Shown here piece by piece: positions 16,618 through 25,981 of a stretch of DNA of 64,000 nucleotides. The position numbers were made by a program, and so were the translations under genes. Below the pieces are notes generated by a model. It did not search any database. It had not been told where the DNA came from and worked only from the letters and a program-made list of their open reading frames with translations. Numbering within the stretch: position 1 is the stretch's first letter; the number at the start of each line of letters is the position of its first letter. The stretch comes from Carnimonas bestiolae (GTDB lineage: Bacteria; Pseudomonadota; Gammaproteobacteria; Pseudomonadales; Halomonadaceae): assembly GCF_051251125.1 (NCBI RefSeq), contig NZ_JBPCZL010000008.1; one strand, 5' to 3'.

Positions 16618-18087
16618 TCACGGCACCACATGTGAACGTTCAGGTAGCGAGGTCACCCAGCTTTCCACGGCATCATCGCCCTTGATATGCGCAGGCAGCG
16701 GAATTTCTGGCTTCCAGGTAACCAGATCGCCTCTGAGACGATTGCGTAATACTTCCAGCGGAACCGACGCCGCTAATCGCCCGCTCGGCAGTGAAAGCTT
16801 GCGACTATCCATGTACAGCGAATCACCGTTGGTTTCCTGACCGATCTGCACTGCGCCAAGAGAGCGGAAATAATCCACCGCATTCAGACACGACGAATAA
16901 CAACGGTGGTCAGTCAACACGTAAACCGTCGGCGATATACCGGAGTGCTTGGCATTCTGCTTGGCGGCGCTAGGTTCCTCTTGCGCTGAATAGAACGGAT
17001 GTTTTGCTTTGATGGCGGTGCTCAAATTACTGATAACATCAGCAATCCAGTTTTTGGTTGTGTCTGGCACCGTTGGCTGCTGCACCAATTCGCTGAAAGC
17101 ACTTTTCCACCACTCGAGGTTATCCTTCGTGGCCCGAAAGTCTACTGCGTCGGGGGCTGGCAATGCGTCGGCAGCGGCCTGTCCCCAAAGAATCCTGACC
17201 ACTTCTGTGGCGTAGTCCGACATACCGCCATCGTTGCCTCTAAGGTCGATGACCAACCGGGACGACCGAATGATTTCCTTTCGATGCGCATCTAGCTTTT
17301 TGATTGCTGCATCTAATTCATCGCTTCCGATAAAGGATGAAAGCGTCAGCCACCAGATACCGTCGCTCAATCTTCTTAACCCGATAGAGTGACTATCAGG
17401 CTGCACCACCCTGTCGCTTACGTTGCTCTTCTCACTCTCTGTTAGTTCACGCCAGTGCAGTTGGATGCGCTTACGCACACCCTTCGCCAGAAAATCACAT
17501 TTCACGGGCCTACTGACGAACGGGTTACCTTGGTCGAAAAACAGTCGGTAGCCTGAAAGCTTACGCTGAGCGAGTAGTTGCCACGCGCCGGTGAATTCCC
17601 CGATGTTTCGATGGGCAGTCATCTCGGCGCTTACGCCATCGCAAGACAACAGTTTTGCCCCCAAAGGAACGGGAGCATCAGCTGCTCGATAAACGACAAC
17701 CTGCTCGTTGTCATCGGTATATTCGGTTAAAAACCCCGGCCAGGATTCGGGCAAGCGCAACTCTTGTGCGGGAGCTATGGCGACATGCCCATTGTTAAAG
17801 CTCGCCACATATCCCCTCATTAGCCAGAAGTACCCAGCAGCGTTACTGACGCTCGGTATCCTGCTGTGGGCAAGATGAAACGCCTGTTTTTCCCGCGATA
17901 AAAACGGCGGATCTTGTACGTTTACTGCACCGGGATGGTTGCGCAAAATATCGCGATGAAGGTACACCAAGTCGCTGCGTGCGATATCCCGCCAGTTATT
18001 AGTTATCTCCCCAGACGCACCAACTGCCGCGTCCGGCAAGCCCCCCACTAGCAGGAAGCAAAGCACCAATTTACTCGACGATAGCAT
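16618..18087 (-). CDS. Exported S41-family peptidase-like protein, copy 1
   Basis: A 489-residue protein with a signal peptide (cleavage near AAVGAS, residue 24-25). It aligns along its whole length with the next gene: NHPGAVNVQDPPF against NHPGMVNEEDPEF, LLSCDGV in both, DQGNPFVSRP against DEGNPFIRRP. The S41 core is present as DLRGNDGG (281-288) and TDHRCYSSCLNAVDYF with predicted nucleophile Ser398, again between two cysteines (396 and 400), then GQETNGDS. The stop is only 17 bp before the chosen start of the paralogue, so the two are co-transcribed tandem duplicates. Proteolytic activity is predicted from family, not shown. Confidence 0.75.
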   Translation of the reverse strand: MLSSSKLVLCFLLVGGLPDAAVGASGEITNNWRDIARSDLVYLHRDILRNHPGAVNVQDPPFLSREKQAFHLAHSRIPSVSNAAGYFWLMRGYVASFNNGHVAIAPAQELRLPESWPGFLTEYTDDNEQVVVYRAADAPVPLGAKLLSCDGVSAEMTAHRNIGEFTGAWQLLAQRKLSGYRLFFDQGNPFVSRPVKCDFLAKGVRKRIQLHWRELTESEKSNVSDRVVQPDSHSIGLRRLSDGIWWLTLSSFIGSDELDAAIKKLDAHRKEIIRSSRLVIDLRGNDGGMSDYATEVVRILWGQAAADALPAPDAVDFRATKDNLEWWKSAFSELVQQPTVPDTTKNWIADVISNLSTAIKAKHPFYSAQEEPSAAKQNAKHSGISPTVYVLTDHRCYSSCLNAVDYFRSLGAVQIGQETNGDSLYMDSRKLSLPSGRLAASVPLEVLRNRLRGDLVTWKPEIPLPAHIKGDDAVESWVTSLPERSHVVP

Positions 18088-18115
18088 TGGGCGGCTCTAA
18101 ACAAGATCATAAGTG

Positions 18116-18172
18116 ATAAAACCCAACCCGCACCGCCGATGTGATTCTGCGGGCTTCTACGGTGCGGTTGGG
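18116..18172 (-). terminator. Terminator after the exported oligoendopeptidase gene
   Basis: CCCAACCCGCACCG pairs with CGGTGCGGTTGGG around a 24-base loop; on the minus strand the stem is followed by TTTTATC. It separates the M3 peptidase gene from the S41 pair. Confidence 0.65.
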
Positions 18173-18193
18173 AGTCTGATTGACCAATTCCAA

Positions 18194-20080
18194 CTACTTG
18201 TCATCCGCCAGCAACTGCTCGATCTTGTCCATCAGTTTATCCATGCGTGCCGCGAGGGCGTCGTAGGGGGCTGATGAAGCCAAGTCGACACCGGAGCTGC
18301 GCAGCAGCTGATAGGGGTTCTGGCTACCGCCTTGCGACAGCATCTTCAGATAAGTGTCGCGGACCTGGGTATCGCCCTTCTCTATATGGCTGGCGAAGTA
18401 ATTGGCGGCCGTTATCGAGGTCGCATACTGATACACATAGAAGTCGTAATAGAAATGCGGCACGAAGGCCCACTCTACATAGTAGGCAGGGTCGATGTCG
18501 GTGACGCCTTTATCGACGCCATAGTATTTGCGTAGGGTGTCACCATACATGCGAGTCAGGCGTTCACCGGAAAGCGCTTCGCCACGTTCCACGGCGGCGT
18601 GAATATTGGCTTCGAACTCGGCAAACTGAGCCTGACGGAAGAAGGTGCTGCGCAGACTGTCGAGCGCTTGGGCCAAATAGTAGATTTGCTGCTGACGGCT
18701 GGCGTTGCTGCGCAGCACGTGATCGACCAGCAGTTCTTCGTTGGTGGTCGAGGCAATTTCAGCCAAAAAGATGGGGTAGTCCGCGGTTTCAAAGGGCTGA
18801 TGGCTATTCGACAGAATCGAATGCATGCCGTGGCCCCATTCATGCGCGTAGGTCGAAACACTGTTGTAGTCGCCATTGAAGTTCATCAACACATACGGAT
18901 GCACGTCGTAGGCAGCGCCATTCATATAAGCCCCCGAGCGCTTGGCTGTCGCGGGGTAGGCACTGGTCCAGGGCGAGCGATTTACCTTCTCGATACCCTT
19001 CACGTAATCCTCGCCCAGCGGCTGAACGGCGGCCTGTAGCAGCTGTTTGGCGTCGGTCAGGGTGTACGTGGGCGACTTCCCGCCTAGCGGCACGTAAAGA
19101 TCGGAATAGCTGAGCGTTTTAAGCCCCAGCATGCGGCGACGCAAATCGAGATAGCGGTGCAGGGTAGGCAAGTGCTTCTCAGCCCCGGCCAACAGCCCAT
19201 CGTAGACGCTGTCAGGAATCTCGTTAGCGGCCAGCGCTGCTGCTCTGGCGCTCTTGTAGTGGCGCAGGCGCGCGTCGATGACGTGCTGATTAACGGTTGT
19301 GCCCAGCAGCGAGCCTGCCGTGTTGGTGTAATGGTGCCAAGTGGCCCAGAAGGCATCGAATACGCGCTTGCGGATAGCGGGATCTGGGTGGGAACGCCAG
19401 CGTTCGTAGGCGCTTTGATCAAGGGTGACCTGCTTGCCATCGATCGTGAGCGTGGGCCAGGTGATATCCGCATTGGCGAGCAGCGAGTAGCTCTCGGAAG
19501 CGCCCTCCATCACTGGCGATAGCGCAGCCAACGCCGACTCGGTCTCGGCGGGCAGCGTGTGCCCGGCCTGCTCACGCAACTGCTCCAGATAGCGACGATG
19601 CAGCTTGAGCTGCGGCGTTGCTGCCCATTGTTCGAGCGTTCCTTTGGGCAACTGCAGCAAGGTGGGCGCTAAAAACCCGAGCTTCTGCCCCAATCGGGAG
19701 GACACCTGCTGGACGCGCGCGTTGCGCTCCTGCGCGCTGGCGTTGCGCAAGTCTTCATCGGCGGCAAGGCTGGCATAGACAGACAGGCGCTTCAGGGTGC
19801 GCTGCACTTGGCTAACGTCATCCAGACAGCTTGCCAGCGCAGCAGGCCCTTTCACCACGCTCTCCGCCGAGCACGGTAGCTTATCCAGCGATGCCGCCAC
19901 CTTCTTCAGTGCAGTGTTCCACTCAGCATCGCTGGCATACAGATCGGCGAGCTGCCAGTGGCCTTGCTGCGGCGTATCTTCCGCCAACACCACACCGGCA
20001 GTGGAAAGACCGCTGGCAGCCAGCAGTGAAATCATCGCGCATCGTTTCAGCGCAGTGGGCAAAAACAGTGGCTTGTTCAT
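18194..20080 (-). CDS. pepF: Exported oligoendopeptidase F (M3 metallopeptidase)
   Basis: A 628-residue zinc peptidase that cuts short peptides. The catalytic motif HEWGH is at residues 413-417 (YAHEWGHGMHSIL), with the third ligand Glu in FLAEIASTTNEELL downstream, as in PepF. The start at 20080 (MNKPLFLPT) has AGGA upstream and gives a signal peptide that ends around GVVLAED, so the enzyme is exported, whereas most PepF proteins are cytoplasmic. The open frame upstream to 20203 lacks a ribosome site. It follows a TonB-dependent receptor on the same strand with a 150-bp gap; together they suggest breakdown of peptides brought through the outer membrane. Confidence 0.85.
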   Translation of the reverse strand: MNKPLFLPTALKRCAMISLLAASGLSTAGVVLAEDTPQQGHWQLADLYASDAEWNTALKKVAASLDKLPCSAESVVKGPAALASCLDDVSQVQRTLKRLSVYASLAADEDLRNASAQERNARVQQVSSRLGQKLGFLAPTLLQLPKGTLEQWAATPQLKLHRRYLEQLREQAGHTLPAETESALAALSPVMEGASESYSLLANADITWPTLTIDGKQVTLDQSAYERWRSHPDPAIRKRVFDAFWATWHHYTNTAGSLLGTTVNQHVIDARLRHYKSARAAALAANEIPDSVYDGLLAGAEKHLPTLHRYLDLRRRMLGLKTLSYSDLYVPLGGKSPTYTLTDAKQLLQAAVQPLGEDYVKGIEKVNRSPWTSAYPATAKRSGAYMNGAAYDVHPYVLMNFNGDYNSVSTYAHEWGHGMHSILSNSHQPFETADYPIFLAEIASTTNEELLVDHVLRSNASRQQQIYYLAQALDSLRSTFFRQAQFAEFEANIHAAVERGEALSGERLTRMYGDTLRKYYGVDKGVTDIDPAYYVEWAFVPHFYYDFYVYQYATSITAANYFASHIEKGDTQVRDTYLKMLSQGGSQNPYQLLRSSGVDLASSAPYDALAARMDKLMDKIEQLLADDK

Positions 20081-20233
20081 AGGATTGTCCTGGACGGGCC
20101 GACGCCACGGCATGACGCTGGCGCGGGGATAACTGTTGTGGGTATTCGAGCGAGTCATTCGCACGCTAGAAAAAGCCCTGACAACATGCATCTGCCAGGG
20201 CAATGGATAGCGTTTATACGTTCATTCGCACCG

Positions 20234-23059
20234 TTAGAACGAGTAGTTAAGGCGCGCGTAAAGCTGCCTGCCCACGGCGTCGGCATAGCGCGCGTCGTAG
20301 CCGGTATTACCCCACTCATCCTGATTGGTATAAGGCGGTTTGGCGTTGAAGACGTTGAGCACCCCTACGGTGACCCGCGGCCCTTTGGTGAACTGATAGC
20401 CCACCAGACCATCCCAGGTGGTGTAGGAAGACACGTGCTCGTTGTCGTCGGAATACTCGTCCTTATAGCCCGACATGTAGTTGTTGGTGATGGCCGCGTT
20501 CCAGCCAGCATTAGCCCATGAGAAGGTGGTGGAATGCTTCCAGCGGAATGCCACCAGTCCGTCGCGATCGTAGCGGCCGGCGCGGCTCTCCCACTCCTCC
20601 TCGCCATCCTGACGTGACTTGTACTTGTTCACATAGGTACCGGTCAGGGTCAGCCCCCAGGTGCCATACGACGAAGGAAGCTTGTAATCGAGGCCAATAT
20701 CAACGCCGTTGGTTTCGGTTTCGCCAATGTTTTGATTGAGCGTCGGAATATAGCTAATTGGCGTGGCAGAGTTGGGGCCGCCGGGACGCACAATCTGTTC
20801 GGGGTTATTGGCAACGACGTCGCGTGCGCTGCGCGCGCCAATTTCATCACTGATCTTGATCCACCACAGGTCAACCGTGGCCGTCAGGTTATCGACCGGC
20901 TGCAGTACGAAGCCCAGGGTCCAGTTCTTCGACTTCTCGGGCGACAGATCGGTATTACCGCCCTGACGCACCATCTGCTGCTTGGTGCAGCTATCCGCGC
21001 CGTCTGCGCAGAGCACCGGATCGGCAATCTTGCCCGGCGAGAAGGTGGTCGACTGCGGCTGATACATCTCATACAGCGACGGCGCACGGAAGCCTTCGCT
21101 ATAGGAGCCGCGCACCACTAGCTGATCGATCGGCTGATAGCGGAACGAGAACTTGGGATTGGTCGAGTCACCCACCTGCGAGTAGCGGTCGTAGCGCGCC
21201 GAGCCGGTGACTTCCAGCGAATCAAGCAGCGGCACGTTAAGCTCGGCCCATAGCCCTTGAACGTCGCGGCTGGCAGTGGTGGAACCGTCAGGGTCCAAGC
21301 CGGACGAGCTCGAAAGGCCCGCACGCTGGTTGATAATGCTTTCAAAGCGCTCATGGCGCGCTTCCGCACCAAAGGCGAGCGCTACCGGCCCAGCGCCGAA
21401 CCAATCGCCGATATCGCGGTTAACGTGACCGTCCCACGAGTAGATTTCGTTCTTGCCGTGCCACAGATTGCCATATAGCTGAGCATTGTTAAGTGCGCGA
21501 CGCCCGCTGGCGCCCGGATCGGCGGCGAACGGATCTAGCGCCCCGCTCTGAATCGCATCGCCCACCATCGCGTCGTTAAGGAAGCCGCCCTCGGAGGTCA
21601 AATCCACGCGGTTAACGTTGTAGGCCACCGCGGTGTCGTAACGCCATGCACCAAAGCGCCCATCCAACTCGAACATCACACGCTTGGTGTCATTCTCGTT
21701 ATCCATCACACGCGGACCTGCGTCATGGCTACGATACTGAGCCACCACGTCCTGGGTGGGATCGATGCCCGCCACGCCGTGCGGGTACGAAGGCGAATCG
21801 GGCGATACCACGTAGCCACCTTCATCACCTATGGCAAACGGTGATGCCGCGCTGAGCGTGTCGATATTGCTGCGCGTCCACAGATACGACAGCGAGCCAG
21901 TGTGGTTATCGCCAATCTTGAACGACCCAACCGTAAACAGAGATTTGGTCTCACTGGGCGTGACGAGGTACTGCCCTTTTGAAGTGTCGTAGGCGCAGGT
22001 GCCGTCGCTGCCGGGGTATTGATTAACTCCGGAGCAGCCAGGGCCGTTGGGCGATATCTGCTTATCACCCTGCGCGATCACCGCGGGAGAGTTGTACGGT
22101 GATGAGCGTGCATCGAGATTGCGTAAGGCGATATTGCGCCGGCGGTCCGAGTTCAGGCCATTATTTTTTGACCAGCTCGCGGTCCCCATGATGTTGAAGC
22201 GATCCTTGTCGAGATCGCCATAGCCCCACGTGCCCGAGTAGGTTTGCTTTTGGCCGCCGCCTGAGGAAGTTGGCGAGTTGAGGTCACCGCTAACCGTCGC
22301 GCCTTGGTAATTTTTGCGAGTAATAAAGTTGATGACGCCACCAATGGCATCGGAGCCGTACAGGGCGGAGGCACCGTCGCGCAGGATTTCGACCTGTTCC
22401 AGGGCGTCAAACGGAATCATGTTGAGATCGACAGCGGTGCCATAAAGCGCGTTGTTGGCCAGGCGTCGTCCGTTCAGCAGTACCAGCGTCTTGTTTTCGC
22501 CAATGCCTCTCAGGTCAGCGAAAGCGGCCCCACCAGTGGTACTGCCGCCTGTTGCCAAAGATCCTGAAGCCGAACCGGAGTTGGAGCTTAGCCGACGCAT
22601 CAGTTCGTCGGTGCTGGTGATGCCCTGATTCTTGAAATCCGATGCTTTCAAGATCGTGACCGGCACCGCCGTTTCAGCGTCGGCGCGCGCAATCGCAGAG
22701 CCGGTGACCTGAACATTGTCCAACTGCTGAGTGGGCGCGTTACCCGCAGGCACCGCAGCAGCGGCTTCAGCGGGTGCAGCAGCTTCGGCAGGGGCTGCTT
22801 CGGCAGGTGCAGCTGCTTCAGCGGGGGCTGCTTCAGCAGGGGCGGCAGCTTCGGCAGGAGCGGCAGCTTCGGCGGGGGCAGCTTCAGCAGGAGCAGCGGC
22901 TCCCTCAGCACTTGCTTGTGCATGTGCAACGGAGGTTCCCAGCGCCATTAGCAGCGCGGATACGGAGGCGAGCGTGAAATAGGTGGCCCTCGGAAAACGC
23001 GTGCCGCCACGGCTGCGCGAAGATACCGCGACAGCCGGTTCGATTGCAGAACCAGTCAT
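20234..23059 (-). CDS. TonB-dependent outer-membrane receptor with Ala/Glu/Pro-rich linker
   Basis: A 941-residue outer-membrane beta-barrel receptor. A long signal peptide (cleavage near VAHAQA, residue 47-48) is followed by a repetitive PAEAA tract (about 51-106), then a TonB-box-like DNVQVTGS, the plug domain (LRRLSS..DLRGIGENKTLVLLNGRRLANN, VEILRDGASALYGSDAIGGVINFITRK) and the barrel, ending in ARLNYSF with a C-terminal Phe. This plug resembles the large class of receptors for oligosaccharides and peptides rather than classical siderophores; the substrate is unknown. The exbD, exbB and tonB genes lie just upstream on the same strand and an exported peptidase downstream, so a peptide ligand is my best inference. 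Confidence 0.88.
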   Translation of the reverse strand: MTGSAIEPAVAVSSRSRGGTRFPRATYFTLASVSALLMALGTSVAHAQASAEGAAAPAEAAPAEAAAPAEAAAPAEAAPAEAAAPAEAAPAEAAAPAEAAAAVPAGNAPTQQLDNVQVTGSAIARADAETAVPVTILKASDFKNQGITSTDELMRRLSSNSGSASGSLATGGSTTGGAAFADLRGIGENKTLVLLNGRRLANNALYGTAVDLNMIPFDALEQVEILRDGASALYGSDAIGGVINFITRKNYQGATVSGDLNSPTSSGGGQKQTYSGTWGYGDLDKDRFNIMGTASWSKNNGLNSDRRRNIALRNLDARSSPYNSPAVIAQGDKQISPNGPGCSGVNQYPGSDGTCAYDTSKGQYLVTPSETKSLFTVGSFKIGDNHTGSLSYLWTRSNIDTLSAASPFAIGDEGGYVVSPDSPSYPHGVAGIDPTQDVVAQYRSHDAGPRVMDNENDTKRVMFELDGRFGAWRYDTAVAYNVNRVDLTSEGGFLNDAMVGDAIQSGALDPFAADPGASGRRALNNAQLYGNLWHGKNEIYSWDGHVNRDIGDWFGAGPVALAFGAEARHERFESIINQRAGLSSSSGLDPDGSTTASRDVQGLWAELNVPLLDSLEVTGSARYDRYSQVGDSTNPKFSFRYQPIDQLVVRGSYSEGFRAPSLYEMYQPQSTTFSPGKIADPVLCADGADSCTKQQMVRQGGNTDLSPEKSKNWTLGFVLQPVDNLTATVDLWWIKISDEIGARSARDVVANNPEQIVRPGGPNSATPISYIPTLNQNIGETETNGVDIGLDYKLPSSYGTWGLTLTGTYVNKYKSRQDGEEEWESRAGRYDRDGLVAFRWKHSTTFSWANAGWNAAITNNYMSGYKDEYSDDNEHVSSYTTWDGLVGYQFTKGPRVTVGVLNVFNAKPPYTNQDEWGNTGYDARYADAVGRQLYARLNYSF
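22750..22909 (-). repeat. Coding repeat: PAEAA tract in the TonB-dependent receptor
   Basis: Degenerate 15-18-bp units encode repeated PAEAA/PAEAAA blocks between signal peptide and plug domain. The DNA is made of GCAGC/GGCTGC and TTCGGCAG/TTCAGCAG blocks and could change length by recombination in frame. The tract probably forms an extended periplasmic linker. Confidence 0.85.
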
Positions 23060-23286
23060 GATTGGAATTCCCTAATGAACGTTATTTGTTATTGAGCGGA
23101 AACCGCTCTTTGTACCGCGCTCACAAGGAACTTCTCTGCTTCGCCAAGCAGTGGTGCAGTGTGCTTTTCGATAAATAGTGCCGGGCGACGAGAAATTCGT
23201 TGTTATTAATATCGTGCCGCTACTTATTGCACTTGCTATGGGCGACGCTTGATATGCGACGCCCGTCTGACAAATCCCTGGCTATA

Positions 23287-23694
23287 TCAGTTAGGGCTGG
23301 TGATAACGTTCACCTTGGTAACGCCCGCTTTTTGGATGGTCGCCATCGCCTTGGCAATCGGACCATACTCGGTGCTTTCATCAGCACGCAGTTGGATGCC
23401 GGTACGCTCGTTCTCCTCGTGCGCAGATGCTACGCGCTGCTGCAACGCTTCGAGACTGAGCGCATCCTTATCGATGTAATATTTGCCCGCTTTATCAATG
23501 CTAACAATAATGGGGTCGGGCTGATCGGCGGGTGCCACCGCATCCGTTTTAGGCAGATTCAGCGGAATCGCCTTGGTCAACAGCGGGGCTGTCACAATAA
23601 ACACCACCAACAGCACCAGCATTACATCGACCAATGGAGTGACGTTCATCTCGCTGAGAACATCGTCATCGCCGGAATTATTTGAAAATGCCAT
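23287..23694 (-). CDS. exbD: Biopolymer transport protein ExbD
   Basis: A 135-residue inner-membrane protein with one N-terminal helix, NVTPLVDVMLVLLVVFIVTAP, which carries the essential proton-path Asp (Asp23), followed by a periplasmic domain. It works with ExbB to use the proton gradient to energise TonB. I chose ATG 23694 with AGGAG upstream. It follows exbB by 94 bp in the order tonB-exbB-exbD on the minus strand and precedes a TonB-dependent receptor, so the four are a functional set. Confidence 0.93.
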   Translation of the reverse strand: MAFSNNSGDDDVLSEMNVTPLVDVMLVLLVVFIVTAPLLTKAIPLNLPKTDAVAPADQPDPIIVSIDKAGKYYIDKDALSLEALQQRVASAHEENERTGIQLRADESTEYGPIAKAMATIQKAGVTKVNVITSPN

Positions 23695-23788
23695 CACCTA
23701 CTCCTGAATTCCTGAATGGGGCCATCGCATCGGCCCCGCCAGCCACTCTCAGACGCTACGCATGCAGCATCTGAGGGGCATTTAGCGC

Positions 23789-24691
23789 TTAGGATCCCAC
23801 CTTGGTTTCAATACCCGGGGTAGGATCGCTCATTTCAGGCGTCGCATGATCTGCAGACTGGAAGTCGCTCTGCTGCGCCAGGCTATAGTACGCCTCTGCA
23901 AACAGTTCGAGATCGCTCGCCGCCAGCTTCAGCTTGCGTACAAAGAAGTTATAGATCAGTACCGCCGGCACCGCCGCGAAGATACCAACGCCCGTTGCAA
24001 TCAGCGCGTGCCCGATGGGGCCCGCTACGCTGCCAAGGTCAGCCTGACCCGTCAGGCCAATACGCACCAGCGCTTCCATGATGCCCCACACGGTACCGAA
24101 CAGACCGATGAAGGGCGCGGTGCTGCCAATACTTGCCAGAATAGCCAGACCGCTTTCCAGCGAGCGGCGTTCCCGCTGAATTTGACGCTTGAGGCTACGC
24201 TCCAAACGATCAGAGCGGTTGATCTTGTCGCCCAGGTTGCGATAACGCTCGGGAATATCAGTTCCCTTGACCACATCGTTACCGGTGCGCGCCAGATGCG
24301 CCATCGGCGCACTGCTCGAAGCAGCCACTTCAGCACTTGCACTCAGATCGCTAGACTTCCAAAACTGACGGCTAAAGCGCTTGTTTCTGGATTTAAAGCG
24401 GCTGAACTGAATCCCTTTGATTAACAGCATCGCCCAACTGACGACTGAGAAGGCAATCAGAATCCACAGCACGCCCGGCACTACCGCGCCACTGAACGAA
24501 CTTTGCAGCAGGCTATCTCCCATCATCGGTGGTGGCGTTGGCTGTTCGGTATGCGCCGCGCCTTGCTGTGCAGAAGGAGACTGAGCGCCCTGCTGTCCAG
24601 CGCTATCGCCGGAGGCATGCTGAGCCGCATTATCTCCGGAAGAAGTAGCATCTGAACCTGAACTATTGTTGACGTTATCGTTGTCGGCCAT
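23789..24691 (-). CDS. exbB: Biopolymer transport protein ExbB
   Basis: A 300-residue MotA/TolQ/ExbB-family proton channel protein with three membrane helices. The family core LESGLAILASIGSTAPFIGLFGTVWGIMEAL and AGPIGHALIATGVGIFAAVPAVLIYNFF is present. The first 60 residues are a Ser/Gln/Ala-rich extension (NVNNSSGSDATSSGD onward) before the first helix, longer than in E. coli ExbB. A GGGAG box precedes the ATG. Lies between tonB (87 bp upstream) and exbD. Confidence 0.93.
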   Translation of the reverse strand: MADNDNVNNSSGSDATSSGDNAAQHASGDSAGQQGAQSPSAQQGAAHTEQPTPPPMMGDSLLQSSFSGAVVPGVLWILIAFSVVSWAMLLIKGIQFSRFKSRNKRFSRQFWKSSDLSASAEVAASSSAPMAHLARTGNDVVKGTDIPERYRNLGDKINRSDRLERSLKRQIQRERRSLESGLAILASIGSTAPFIGLFGTVWGIMEALVRIGLTGQADLGSVAGPIGHALIATGVGIFAAVPAVLIYNFFVRKLKLAASDLELFAEAYYSLAQQSDFQSADHATPEMSDPTPGIETKVGS

Positions 24692-24778
24692 GTTGACTCC
24701 CTATGCGTCGCTACTGGCATTCCTCGAAGGACTTTATGTTCAACGCCACCACTGCGGCGTTGTTCGATGTTGAGACAT

Positions 24779-25531
24779 TTACTGCGGTAAGTGGAAAGCA
24801 ATACTCTGCAATGCCCACCCGGAAATTGGCGTATCTCCTCGCCGTGCCGGCTTGAACTTCCACCCTTTGACGGTGTTAACCGCCGCGTCGTCAAGCAAAC
24901 TGGAACCGCTCGACTTGGTGACCTGCACCTGCCCCGCCCGTCCTTGCGGCGTGACCAGAATCTTCAGCCCCACAGTGCCCTCAATACGGCGTCTTAGCGC
25001 CAATGGAGGATATTGTGGCGGCGGGTTGCCCAGAGACTGCATGCCCGACGTAGCAGGCGTTACCTTGTTCGAATTAGCGTTCGAGTTGGCATTCGATTTA
25101 GTGGTCGCCGAAGACGAAGAAGCGGAAGGCTTCGAAGGCTCGGGCGAAGGCTTAGGAGCAGGCTTGGGCGCTGGTGTTGGTTTAGGCGCGGGCTTGGGCG
25201 GCTCAGGTTTGGGCTTCGGCTTGGGTTTAGGCTTCGGCTCAGGTTTGGGCGTTGGCTTGGGCTCGACCTTCTTGGGCGGCGTCTTGACCGAGTTTTCGTC
25301 GACCGGAGGCGTTTCAGCTTCAGGCTCGGGAGGTGGCGGCGGTGTCAGGTCGACCTCAACGGAGGGCGGCGGGGGCGGTGGTGCCGCTTGAGGCATTATC
25401 TCGGCTTGAGTGTCCTTCGGCCCTTTTAACAAAAACCAAATGATCGCCACATGTACCAGCAGAGACACGACGATCAACGCCGCCACCTCTACTCCAGACA
25501 TTGTCCTTTTACCTGCACGTCCTACAGACAT
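24779..25531 (-). CDS. tonB: Energy-transducing protein TonB
   Basis: A 250-residue protein anchored by one N-terminal helix (VAALIVVSLLVHVAIIWFLL), then a Pro/Lys/Glu-rich periplasmic spacer rich in KP and PEP repeats, a short Ser/Asn/Thr-rich stretch, and the C-terminal TonB domain (YPPLALRRRIEGTVGLKILVT to WKFKPARR). It transmits proton-motive force from ExbBD to outer-membrane receptors such as the one at 20234. I chose ATG 25531, 11 bases after AAGGA; a GTG three codons upstream and an ATG ten codons downstream are alternatives. An inverted repeat 48 bp upstream may be an operator. Confidence 0.92.
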   Translation of the reverse strand: MSVGRAGKRTMSGVEVAALIVVSLLVHVAIIWFLLKGPKDTQAEIMPQAAPPPPPPSVEVDLTPPPPPEPEAETPPVDENSVKTPPKKVEPKPTPKPEPKPKPKPKPKPEPPKPAPKPTPAPKPAPKPSPEPSKPSASSSSATTKSNANSNANSNKVTPATSGMQSLGNPPPQYPPLALRRRIEGTVGLKILVTPQGRAGQVQVTKSSGSSLLDDAAVNTVKGWKFKPARRGDTPISGWALQSIAFHLPQ

Positions 25532-25578
25532 TCTGCACACATCCTTTTTCTTTATTTTTGGGTGCTTTCGAACTTTTC

Positions 25579-25608
25579 TTACAAAAAAGCAGGCGCATCC
25601 TTTTGTAA
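25579..25608. promoter_or_regulatory. Inverted repeat upstream of tonB
   Basis: TTACAAAA and TTTTGTAA form an 8-bp perfect inverted repeat with a 14-base spacer, 48 bp before the tonB start. It could bind a regulator of the TonB system. It does not match the usual Fur box in my reading. Confidence 0.35.
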
Positions 25609-25981
25609 AACAGGATTAATACAGTAACTGATATTGCTCGGAGGCAGGTTCCCAGCCCCTTCCAACGATAAATCGAGCAATGGGAACAATCCCAATGAAG
25701 GCACTTACAGGCAGCTATTTGAGTTATTCCTGCGATCCCCTCAACTCGATCATAGGCAACGAGATTACTGAGGTCAACGAGTAGACGGCTCGATATTCAC
25801 ACAAGCGTCATGCTTCTACGATAAAGACTGATAGCCGATCATCGCTGCCTGTCACCGAAAGCCAAGGGCCAACACGGCTACGGTTTCTTGACGCTAACGC
25901 ATCATCTTCTACGACCTTCAGCCTCCATTAAGCGTTGCGCTGGTTTCTGGCAATATCCCCACCGCATCACTGCGACGACCT

